Shown here piece after piece: positions 24,012 through 30,788 of a stretch of 30,788 nt of DNA; position 1 is the first letter of the stretch, and each line of letters opens with the position of its first letter. Below the pieces are notes generated by a model, which saw nothing but the letters and a program-made list of their open reading frames with translations, did not search any database and was not told the DNA's origin. The stretch is from an uncultured Mogibacterium sp. Its GTDB lineage: Bacteria > Bacillota_A > Clostridia > Peptostreptococcales > Anaerovoracaceae. The translations under genes were made by a program, and so were the position numbers. The stretch lies in the NCBI RefSeq assembly GCF_938039775.1, contig NZ_CALHTQ010000086.1:1-30788 (forward strand). Reading direction: 5' to 3'.

Positions 24012-24524
24012 ATGAGTATAGCAAAAGGTAATGTTAATATTAACGCACAAGCAGAATTGGTACAGATTGCTCTAAAGGGGCTTCTCTCTTACTCGGGTGT
24101 TGATACACCGGAGAGCTATTATTTTGATCGCCCAAGCCTAAAAGCTCTGCAGAAAACTCCTGAGGGCAAAAATTTATCTGGATTAATAATTAATGTCAAC
24201 TATTTAAAGCTTGATCTTGTATCAACATCTAGTGAGACTTCTTCCCTTTTGTATGAAGCAGAGACAAGGAGCTGGAAGGCGCCGATTCCAATGCTGCTAC
24301 TTATAGAGAGTGCATTTCTATTTGTGTTAGGACTTATTATGCAGCTAGTCACTGGCTTTATGCCACTTGCTGTTATGAGCTATGGAATTGCAGCAATCGT
24401 GCTAATAATTACATTGGTATTTGTCATTCCAACGGGAAATAAGATTGATAAGCTTATTCATAGGTTCTTACTTCCTAGACTTGATCGTTATATAGACATT
24501 ATTAACGAGCATATAGAGAGATAG
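24012..24524 (+). CDS. Unrecognised membrane protein with N-terminal soluble domain
   Basis: A 170-residue protein of unknown family. Residues 1-88 are soluble-looking (VNINAQAELVQIALKG at the start), then two membrane segments (about 90-112 and 116-138) and a basic, amphipathic C-terminal helix (about 142-168). The start at the ATG 24012 is set by AAGGAG at 23998-24003, 8 nt upstream; an in-frame TTG 21 nt further up lacks such a site. It ends the trio and is followed by a strong terminator. Confidence 0.7.
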   Translation: MSIAKGNVNINAQAELVQIALKGLLSYSGVDTPESYYFDRPSLKALQKTPEGKNLSGLIINVNYLKLDLVSTSSETSSLLYEAETRSWKAPIPMLLLIESAFLFVLGLIMQLVTGFMPLAVMSYGIAAIVLIITLVFVIPTGNKIDKLIHRFLLPRLDRYIDIINEHIER

Positions 24525-24546
24525 CTTTACAATCAGAAATAAGATT

Positions 24547-24585
24547 AGCAGCCCACATGTGATATCCTGCGGGCTGCTGTTTTTT
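24547..24585 (+). terminator. Terminator of the membrane-protein trio
   Basis: An 8-bp perfect stem (AGCAGCCC / GGGCTGCT) with a 16-nt loop is followed on the plus strand by GTTTTTTA. It lies between the convergent last gene of the trio and hypB, and can also hinder transcription in the other direction. It strongly resembles the terminator after the LysR gene (30546-30583). Confidence 0.85.
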
Positions 24586-25252
24586 ATGAATTCCACATTG
24601 CTACTTCAGATTTCAGCCATGCCTCGAGCTCTTCAAAGCCTTCTCCAGTCTTAGCAGAAACGGGGAATATCTTGATGCTTGGATTTCTCCTTGTTGCATA
24701 TTCCATTAATTTTTTCATATCAAAATCAAAATACGGTAACACATCAACCTTATTAACAACGAGTGCTTTACACACCTCGTACATGAGAGGGTATTTGAGA
24801 GGTTTATCATGACCTTCTGGAACAGATAAAATCGACATATTGAAAGTGGCACCGGTGTCGAACTCCGCAGGACATACTAGATTCCCAACATTTTCAAGCA
24901 CCAACATGTCAAAGTCTTCATATCCTATCTCATCAAGCCCTTGCTCAGTCATTCCAGCGTCAAGATGACACATCCCACCTGTATGTATCTGTATAGACTT
25001 TGCTCCAGTTTCAGCGATAGCCTCCGCATCTACAGTGGAATCGATATCTGCCTCCATTACCCCAATTGAAATTTCAGTACTCAAATCGCCAATTAACCTG
25101 CGAAGAGTAGTGGTCTTACCAGCACCAGGTGATGACATTAGATTTATTAGGCATGTCTTCTTAGATTTTAGTTTCTCTCGTACCCTATCCGCCTCTCTAT
25201 CGTTATTTGCAAAAACGCTTTCCCTTACTTCAATTACTTTTACTTTATCCAT
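24584..25252 (-). CDS. hypB: HypB GTPase, nickel insertion
   Basis: A nickel-binding GTPase that, with HypA, loads nickel into [NiFe] hydrogenase or other nickel enzymes. The 222-residue protein has the P-loop SSPGAGKTT (40-48), the metal-site cysteine and histidine GGMCHLD (Cys95, His96), a second cysteine in NLVCP (Cys127), and the guanine-specificity NKVD (167-170). It has no histidine-rich N-terminal storage tract and no CxxCGC motif. It begins 2 nt after the hypA stop. HypC, D, E and F, and hydrogenase subunits, are absent from the window, so the client is unknown. Confidence 0.95.
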   Translation of the reverse strand: MDKVKVIEVRESVFANNDREADRVREKLKSKKTCLINLMSSPGAGKTTTLRRLIGDLSTEISIGVMEADIDSTVDAEAIAETGAKSIQIHTGGMCHLDAGMTEQGLDEIGYEDFDMLVLENVGNLVCPAEFDTGATFNMSILSVPEGHDKPLKYPLMYEVCKALVVNKVDVLPYFDFDMKKLMEYATRRNPSIKIFPVSAKTGEGFEELEAWLKSEVAMWNS

Positions 25253-25254
25253 CT

Positions 25255-25605
25255 CTAAACCTCTGGTACTTCTACTTCCTTAATCATAAATTCATTACCA
25301 CGTATCAAATAAGTATTCCCACTCCCACAATATGGGCAAGTACGTCCATGCTTTACGGTTGAATATTCACGAGCACATGCCTCACAGTAAGTAACTGCCG
25401 AAATAGTTTCAATCAAGAGCTCAGCATTTGAAACAAATTCATGTTTTGCAGATGCCCATTTCCAGCAATCCTCAAGATATGAGGGTATTACAGAAGATAC
25501 CTCCCCAAGTTCAAGGACGACTTTAGAAAACCTGGTCACATTGTTGTCTTCTGCAACAACTTTCAGTTCATCGATAATATGAAATACCACTCCAAGTTCA
25601 TGCAT
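25255..25605 (-). CDS. hypA: HypA nickel metallochaperone
   Basis: Delivers nickel with HypB. The 116-residue protein starts MHE (Met1-His2-Glu3), the N-terminal nickel site, and has the structural zinc site as Cys74-x2-Cys77 and Cys90-x2-Cys93. Both are intact. It starts 5 nt after the flavoprotein gene and is followed after 2 nt by hypB, so all are on one transcript. The link of hypAB with a flavoprotein and a DUF5692-like membrane protein is not a usual hydrogenase setting. Confidence 0.95.
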   Translation of the reverse strand: MHELGVVFHIIDELKVVAEDNNVTRFSKVVLELGEVSSVIPSYLEDCWKWASAKHEFVSNAELLIETISAVTYCEACAREYSTVKHGRTCPYCGSGNTYLIRGNEFMIKEVEVPEV

Positions 25606-25610
25606 GAAAT

Positions 25611-28403
25611 TTAACCTTTCTTTCCTGCAATCTTTACTCTCACTGCCTGTTTGATTGCGTATGGGATTATGTGTTTCATTTTTTCTTCGCTAGGTACCAT
25701 CTTGGAACATTCTGGATGTTCACGATGTAGCTTAATTGCGTCGAATCCACATTTTGTAGTACATACACCGCACCCGATACACTTATTCTCGTCTACGATT
25801 GAGGCTCCACATGATAAACATCTTGAAGTTTCCTTCTTGACCTGCTCTTCGGTAAAGGAGATTCTCTCATCTTTAAATGTCCTTGCCAGTGCCTCATTAT
25901 ATCCAATTCTCTCTCTTGGTGAATTATCGAATGACTCTTCGTTTACACTCATATCTTTTTTATTAAATTCAACAAAATTTCTGTGATCTCTCCCTATCGT
26001 AAGGCTTGATCGTGGTTGTACAAATCTATGAAGAGACACAGCCCCTTCTTTACCTGCTGCAATCGCATCAATAGCGAACTTCTGACCAGTGTAAACATCG
26101 CCTCCAACAAAGATATCCGGTTCGTCCGTCTGATATGTAACTGGATCCGCCTTTACAGTCCCATTTGCATTAAGTTCAACATCAGTACCTTCAAGTATCT
26201 CTCCCCACTCTACCTTTTGACCTATACAGTAAATTACGGTGGTACATCTAGCAGTCACACGATCGTTATCATCAAACCTTGGAGCAAATCTGCCTTCGTC
26301 ATCTCTCACTCTGAGGCACTTTCTAAACGATATCGCTTCACAATTATCTTCATTTTTTGAAATAGAGACTGGTCCCCATCCACCATGAATTGTTATTCCA
26401 TCACGTTCACACTCACCTCTATCCTCTTCACCGCAAGGCATCTTTTCATATTCTTCAAGGGAATACATATCCACGGCATCTGCACCAAGTCTTATGGCTG
26501 TCCTAGCAACATCGCAAGCTATATTACCACCACCGATAACAACCACTCGTCCTTTTAGTTCAGTTGCATCGCCGAGATTAACCCTACGCATAAAATCGAT
26601 ACCAGATATAATGCTATTTGCATCAGCTCCACTGATATCTAGCTCTCCGCCAGACTGCAGCCCAACAGCTAAGTAGAATCCTTTGAAACCTTGCTCCCTT
26701 AGCTCTGGAATCGTGATATCCCTACCTACTTCAACTCCACATCTAAATTGGACACCAAGTTCTTTTAGCACATCGATTTCTGCCTCTACAACATCCTTTT
26801 CAAGTCTAAAACTAGGAATTCCATTGGTAAGCATTCCACCCATTCTGCGTTCCTTCTCGAATATTGTTGGACTGTATCCCTTTATAGCTAAATAATATGC
26901 GCAGCTTAAACCAGCTGGTCCGCCACCAATTATGGCAATCTTTTCCTCAAAATCCCCACACACCTTAGGTATAACCTTATCAGGGACAAATCTTCTGTCG
27001 CTGTCAAGATCTTGCTGTGCGATAAACCTCTTCACTTCATCAATTGCTACCGCCTGATCGATAGTCCCTCTCGTACATGCATCTTCACATCTTCTGTTGC
27101 AGATCCTACCGCAAACCGCTGGAAACGGGTTCTCTCTCTTTATTAACTCCAGTGCCTCCTTATATTTTCCTTGTGCCGCAAGTCTTAAATAACCCTGAAC
27201 TGCAATATGAGCAGGGCAGGCCGTTTTACAAGGAGCAGTTCCAGTTTCATAGCAATTGATGCGGTTATTGTCTCTATAATCTATATCCCATTTCTCAGGA
27301 CCCCACTTCTCAAGTGAAGGCATAGAACTCTTTGGATACTTAACTTCCGACCCGTCCGCTTTACATAGCTTCTGACCAAGCTTAACCGCACCTGCTGGAC
27401 AGTACTCTACACATCTGCCACAAGCAACGCAATTTTCTTTCTCAACTCTTGCAACATATGATGAGCGCGACATATTTGGAGTATTGAATAGCTGTGACGT
27501 TCTTAATGCATAACACACATTTACATTACAGTTGCATATTGCGAATATCTTCTGCTCTCCGTCAATATTAGTAATCTGATGAACAAATCCGTTATCCTCT
27601 GCTTTTTTAAATATCTCAAGCGCCTCTTCTTTGGAAATGTATCGTCCACCCTTCTTCGTTTCTACAACGTAATCCGCCATATCACCGACAGCTATGCACC
27701 AATCATTAAAATCATCAGCGCAGCCTTCATCGTATGAGCAGTTAGACTTACGGCAAGAGCATGGGCTCGCCGCATACTTGCCTTCATATTTTTCAAGCCA
27801 GTGCGAAATGTGCTCAACAGAGATAGAAGTATCTTCCATTGAAATTGCTTGCTCTACAGGAATAACATGCATTCCAACACCAGCACCCCCAGGAGGAACA
27901 ATTTTAGTGACTCTCTCAAGAGGAAGAAACGTCATCCTCTCGAAAAATCGACCAAGCTCCGGATGCTCATTCATATTGGTCTCATGCATAGCTGCAAATT
28001 CACCAACTCCAGGTACAAACATAGGAACTATGTATCTCTTTTCATTCTTAGGATTTGTACCATCTAGATTCTCCCAATTATACTCGAGAATGCCCTGTTC
28101 GGACATATGATCTATGAGTTTCCTGCAGTGCTCTTCACCCATGCCCGAAAGCTTATGAATTTCTTCAAATGTCTTTGGTTTCCTCACTCCGAGTTTACTC
28201 GCTAGCTCAGCCTCCTCGTCAGAAATTAAAGCTGCCAGCCCCCAATACTCCGGGTCATCTTTTGTAATCTTCTTAAGACCTAGATGCTGTGCAGGTCTAT
28301 CGGTAATCATCTTAGCAAGTTTAACTATCGGTTCGCGAATGGGACCGTCATCCTTAACACATTCTGGTTTTTTATTTCCGTTAATCTTATCGTAATTAAT
28401 CAT
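25611..28403 (-). CDS. Multi-domain FAD/NAD(P) and 4Fe-4S oxidoreductase, GltD/NfnB-like
   Basis: A 930-residue soluble enzyme, probably moving electrons between NAD(P)H and Fe-S centres; substrate unknown. Domains: a helical/winged-helix-like part (about 45-115); a cysteine-rich segment (Cys215-x-Cys217, Cys222, Cys228, Cys236, and CNCNVNVC at 290-297); a first 4Fe-4S site CVACGRCVEYCP (325-336); a GltD-type N-terminal Fe-S region (Cys384, 392, 396, 431, 435, 439, 443); FAD Rossmann GGGPAG (493-498); NAD(P) Rossmann GGGN (624-627); the GGDVYTG segment (767-773); and a last pair, CLSCG (862-866) with CIGCGVCTTKC (875-885). This resembles GltD/NfnB with an added Fe-S N terminus. It is 29 nt after the DUF5692-like gene; TAGGAGAG precedes the ATG. 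Confidence 0.88.
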   Translation of the reverse strand: MINYDKINGNKKPECVKDDGPIREPIVKLAKMITDRPAQHLGLKKITKDDPEYWGLAALISDEEAELASKLGVRKPKTFEEIHKLSGMGEEHCRKLIDHMSEQGILEYNWENLDGTNPKNEKRYIVPMFVPGVGEFAAMHETNMNEHPELGRFFERMTFLPLERVTKIVPPGGAGVGMHVIPVEQAISMEDTSISVEHISHWLEKYEGKYAASPCSCRKSNCSYDEGCADDFNDWCIAVGDMADYVVETKKGGRYISKEEALEIFKKAEDNGFVHQITNIDGEQKIFAICNCNVNVCYALRTSQLFNTPNMSRSSYVARVEKENCVACGRCVEYCPAGAVKLGQKLCKADGSEVKYPKSSMPSLEKWGPEKWDIDYRDNNRINCYETGTAPCKTACPAHIAVQGYLRLAAQGKYKEALELIKRENPFPAVCGRICNRRCEDACTRGTIDQAVAIDEVKRFIAQQDLDSDRRFVPDKVIPKVCGDFEEKIAIIGGGPAGLSCAYYLAIKGYSPTIFEKERRMGGMLTNGIPSFRLEKDVVEAEIDVLKELGVQFRCGVEVGRDITIPELREQGFKGFYLAVGLQSGGELDISGADANSIISGIDFMRRVNLGDATELKGRVVVIGGGNIACDVARTAIRLGADAVDMYSLEEYEKMPCGEEDRGECERDGITIHGGWGPVSISKNEDNCEAISFRKCLRVRDDEGRFAPRFDDNDRVTARCTTVIYCIGQKVEWGEILEGTDVELNANGTVKADPVTYQTDEPDIFVGGDVYTGQKFAIDAIAAGKEGAVSLHRFVQPRSSLTIGRDHRNFVEFNKKDMSVNEESFDNSPRERIGYNEALARTFKDERISFTEEQVKKETSRCLSCGASIVDENKCIGCGVCTTKCGFDAIKLHREHPECSKMVPSEEKMKHIIPYAIKQAVRVKIAGKKG

Positions 28404-28432
28404 ACTGCTCTCCTATAATCACTAGAATCTGA

Positions 28433-29470
28433 TTATGCTGCTCTCGCCATAGCCTCTTCAAAGTCACGTGTACCTTTAAATACTTCTTTTTTGTATGGAT
28501 TAATGCCCTGAGCTTTTGCTCGTTTAACGATGTATGCAAATATTGCAAGGTTAATAAGAATTGAAGCGATTGCAACAACTCCACCAGCTCTAGGATCAGC
28601 GGCAGTTGGGTGAATATTGGACTTCATGAAACCATCTGCGTATAAGCTTGGTATTACGGAGAATCTGCTATAATCTTGGAACATTGGGAATACTTGTGCG
28701 AACATACACCAAGTAGCGAGTGTATTGGCACGATTCTGAATCCATCCACCTTTATTCCAGAACATCGCTGCAACAGTTGGTGCTAATAGTAGCGCAAATC
28801 CGCAGTACCACGAATGTGTTGGAAGATTTAAATACGTATACTCAAAATTCCAAATATCATAAGCTAGTATATAAGCCCATGTCATATCCGGCCATAGCAT
28901 ATCATCTTTCTTTTTAGACTGATAAATCCCCCACCATCCAGTCATGCAGAATATGTTTATAATGCCTGCAACACCATTTGCTACATTCCACCAGCCACCG
29001 TAAAGCCATACACCCTCAGAGGATAACCACCATCTCGTGCCTGTATTTGCCAGTGCAATAGAACCTCTTATTGCACTCTCAAAATCACTACATACCGCGA
29101 TTACTATATTAATAGCCACGATTACAAACGGAAAGACTTTAAACCATTCAGTCTTTCCAATCCCCTTCTTGTATTTGAGCATCATAAACCCTATGCATCC
29201 TGCTGTAGCTGCATAGAGCTTAGCATAGTGGAACCAGCTAGTCATATGAACGTATGTAGGGTTCTTAAGCGCCCAGGAAGCACCATTAGCCGCACCGATA
29301 TAGATAGCGATAAAATAAGCAGTGAGTGCCGCCGGTAACACGAAAAAGAAAAAACAGCCTCCCGCCTTAGATCTTCTCTGAATCTCATTTGTAATAATAA
29401 GTCCTGCAAAAACCATAACCCAGCCAATTAGCTGGTAAAATGAGTTATCACCATAAACCTGGAATAACAT
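28433..29470 (-). CDS. DUF5692-like polytopic membrane protein
   Basis: A 345-residue protein with about eight to nine hydrophobic segments and an unusually high tryptophan content, including GGWW, GWWG and FWNKGGW. It resembles the DUF5692 family from memory, with the long aromatic membrane segments and the N-terminal VYGDNSFYQLIGW typical of it. The function is unknown; a role as transporter or membrane electron/substrate partner for the next gene is only inferred. There is AAGGAGG 6 nt before the ATG. It is the first gene of the flavoprotein-hypA-hypB operon and is divergent from the LysR regulator. Confidence 0.75.
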   Translation of the reverse strand: MLFQVYGDNSFYQLIGWVMVFAGLIITNEIQRRSKAGGCFFFFVLPAALTAYFIAIYIGAANGASWALKNPTYVHMTSWFHYAKLYAATAGCIGFMMLKYKKGIGKTEWFKVFPFVIVAINIVIAVCSDFESAIRGSIALANTGTRWWLSSEGVWLYGGWWNVANGVAGIINIFCMTGWWGIYQSKKKDDMLWPDMTWAYILAYDIWNFEYTYLNLPTHSWYCGFALLLAPTVAAMFWNKGGWIQNRANTLATWCMFAQVFPMFQDYSRFSVIPSLYADGFMKSNIHPTAADPRAGGVVAIASILINLAIFAYIVKRAKAQGINPYKKEVFKGTRDFEEAMARAA

Positions 29471-29510
29471 ATGATGCCTCCTTCAATAAATAATTCGCAA
29501 TATTTTATTC

Positions 29511-29529
29511 GATATCTGTGATTGATATC
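29511..29529. promoter_or_regulatory. Candidate LysR operator (ATATC-N7-GATAT)
   Basis: GATATC-TGTGATT-GATATC forms an inverted repeat with the T-N11-A core of LysR-type binding sites, placed 41 nt before the DUF5692-like gene and 104 nt before the lysR ATG. The location between divergent genes is the usual one for a LysR activator site. Confidence 0.5.
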
Positions 29530-29557
29530 TTTTTATCAATTGTAATCTTGTTTCACG

Positions 29558-29586
29558 TTGTCCCGCAATTCAAAATATGCTAGTAT
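29558..29586 (+). promoter_or_regulatory. Promoter of the LysR gene
   Basis: TTGTCC (29558-29563) and, after 17 nt, TAGTAT (29581-29586) preceded by TGC make an imperfect but extended -10 promoter, giving a leader of about 40 nt. Confidence 0.5.
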
Positions 29587-29632
29587 TTATTCTATATTAG
29601 AATATATAGCTTCGTTAATCGAAAGGCACGTT

Positions 29633-30523
29633 ATGAATACAGAACATATAAAAGAATTTATTTTATTGGCTAGCAATCTTAATTTTAGCAAGGCTGCCGA
29701 GGATTCATTTATATCACAATCATCATTATCTAAACATATAAGAATTCTTGAGAAGGAACTTGGGGCACAATTATTTATTCGAACCACGCGATCAATTAGG
29801 TTAACTGAAGCAGGAATCATGTTTCTGCCTTATGCAAAAAAGATAATTGGACTATGCGACTCGTACTCGAGTGAGTTAGAGCTATTTAGCTCCAGGGATA
29901 ACAACAAGCTCGTTGTTGGGATTATCTCAAATCCACAGTATTACGATCTTGCAGGGTATATGATTGGATTTATGATTGCTGAACCCGATATAAATTTTAA
30001 TCTTATAGAGGCAGATGAAATAGGCTTGCTAGAGATGTTCAAACAACGAAAATACAATCTATTTACGGCATTTCCTCCTAGCGAGTTAACTGGGAATTAT
30101 GAGTTTCTGCCAATGGTTGAAACTAAATTTGTAGCATTAGTTAATACATCTCATCCACTTGCTAATAAAACCAGCCTATCGCTTAAGGATTTGTCTGGCG
30201 AGAAGATACTCATACCTGGGAGGAACTCCACTCTCCAGGCTATTATTAAAGATGCCATGATTTCGCAGGAGCTTGAATTTTGTCCTACGTACGAAGGTAG
30301 TTCAATAGGAAGTATTGAGCTAATAAAGGCTGGAATGGGGATTTCACTTCATTCTGTTGAATTTTCTAATAATCTGCCATACAATTCAAATATACAGGCT
30401 ATACCAATTGAGCCAGATATAAAATTCGTATACGGTATAGGACATCGTCCTATAGATGAACTTTCTTCAAGCGAAAAAAAATATTTAAACTACCTAAAGC
30501 AATTCGAATTAAAAAAAATATAG
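29633..30523 (+). CDS. LysR-family transcriptional regulator
   Basis: A 296-residue regulator with the N-terminal winged helix-turn-helix (about 1-60; NFSKAAEDSFISQSSLSKHI is the helix-turn-helix, then EKELGAQLF and RLTEAG) and a C-terminal periplasmic-binding-fold effector domain (about 88-296). A frame open 25 codons upstream is rejected: AAAGG 6 nt before the ATG at 29633, a normal LysR length, and conserved start fix this start. It is divergent from the DUF5692/flavoprotein/hypAB operon and probably controls it in response to an unknown small molecule. Confidence 0.93.
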   Translation: MNTEHIKEFILLASNLNFSKAAEDSFISQSSLSKHIRILEKELGAQLFIRTTRSIRLTEAGIMFLPYAKKIIGLCDSYSSELELFSSRDNNKLVVGIISNPQYYDLAGYMIGFMIAEPDINFNLIEADEIGLLEMFKQRKYNLFTAFPPSELTGNYEFLPMVETKFVALVNTSHPLANKTSLSLKDLSGEKILIPGRNSTLQAIIKDAMISQELEFCPTYEGSSIGSIELIKAGMGISLHSVEFSNNLPYNSNIQAIPIEPDIKFVYGIGHRPIDELSSSEKKYLNYLKQFELKKI

Positions 30524-30545
30524 ATATATGTGATATAAACAAAAC

Positions 30546-30583
30546 ATCAGCCTGCAGGTGATATCCCGCGGGCTGATATTTTT
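30546..30583 (+). terminator. Terminator of the LysR gene
   Basis: A 10-bp stem ATCAGCCTGC / GCGGGCTGAT with one T-G wobble and a 12-nt loop is followed by ATATTTTT on the plus strand. It is close kin to the hairpin at 24547-24585. Confidence 0.85.
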
Positions 30584-30704
30584 AGTCAATGCATTTAGGT
30601 GATATGAATCATCGTTTTTATGTTTTTATATTCAGTGCTATATATGAAAATATGGAAAATTTACCTCCTAACACCTTCTCTATTTCAGTTCAGGTTTCGC
30701 ATCT
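30584..30704. other. AT-rich spacer without recognised gene
   Basis: A 120-nt AT-rich stretch between the LysR terminator and a possible gene at the right edge. It has an AGGAGG sequence on the minus strand (near 30662-30670) but no start codon at the right distance, so I see no gene in it. Confidence 0.4.
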
Positions 30705-30788
30705 TCATGCCTGCTTTCTGTCATGATTACGCATTATCTCGCGGTCGAGCACTAGCTCCTTGATGTTAACATTTACGCACTTTACCTG
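30705..30788 (-). CDS. Possible 3' end of a gene cut by the window edge
   Basis: On the minus strand 27 codons are open from the edge to a TGA, reading QVKCVNVNIKELVLDREIM and then RNHDRKQA; the other two minus frames are closed. The composition looks protein-like, but the segment is too short to assign a family. Confidence 0.3.
   Translation of the reverse strand, partial: QVKCVNVNIKELVLDREIMRNHDRKQA

Noticed and set aside
24584..25605. Part of a [NiFe] hydrogenase cluster
   Set aside because: Only hypA and hypB are present; no hypCDEF or hydrogenase large or small subunit gene is in the window.

Overview
The window looks like a chromosomal segment of a low-to-moderate GC, strictly anaerobic Gram-positive bacterium of the Clostridia. 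Grounds are a class III (oxygen-sensitive) ribonucleotide reductase, Fe-S flavoprotein enzymes, hypA/hypB, an SdpI-type protein, strong AGGAGG-like ribosome binding sites and TATAAT promoters, often of the extended -10 type. An Anaerovoracaceae / Mogibacterium / [Eubacterium] sulci-like host is a guess from gene content and was not tested. There is no rRNA, tRNA, CRISPR array, prophage or intact insertion sequence. The only mobile-DNA hint is a small hairpin whose ends resemble IS3-family termini (7735-7816).

Layout. (1) 82-5217, minus: nrdD, a YgjP-type zinc peptidase, nrdG and cardiolipin synthase, from a consensus promoter with an NrdR-like box; an iron-type alcohol dehydrogenase diverges from it and carries its own NrdR-like box. 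(2) 6846-8828, minus: small membrane proteins (DUF2752-like, a duplicated DUF4234-like protein, SdpI family) and a secreted NlpC/P60 hydrolase. (3) 8938-10725, minus: a DUF1858/DUF438/PAS sensor-like protein with degenerate hemerythrin ligands and a palindrome at its promoter. (4) 10978-21646, minus: a long probable operon larC, gph-like, zinc-ribbon protein, cysE, a TetM/EF-G-like GTPase fused to a YacP/Rae1-like NYN nuclease, nfo, prmA, and a MetA-aspartokinase fusion. (5) 21748-22689, minus: class II fructose-bisphosphate aldolase. (6) 22843-24524, plus: three unrecognised membrane proteins. (7) 24584-29470, minus: a DUF5692-like membrane protein, a 930-residue FAD/Fe-S oxidoreductase, hypA and hypB, with a divergent LysR regulator (29633-30523). 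(8) The right edge may hold the 3' end of another minus-strand gene.

How the genes work together. Region 1 makes and activates the anaerobic dNTP-producing enzyme. Region 4 joins sulfur/aspartate amino-acid synthesis (O-acetylserine by CysE; aspartyl phosphate and probably O-acetylhomoserine by the fusion) with translation-related (PrmA, GTPase-nuclease) and DNA repair (Nfo) functions. Two separate loci concern nickel: LarC (nickel-pincer cofactor) and HypA/HypB (nickel insertion), yet no nickel enzyme is present in the window. The best candidates for an undescribed system are the GTPase-nuclease fusion, the MetA-aspartokinase fusion, and the LysR-controlled DUF5692/flavoprotein/HypAB operon.
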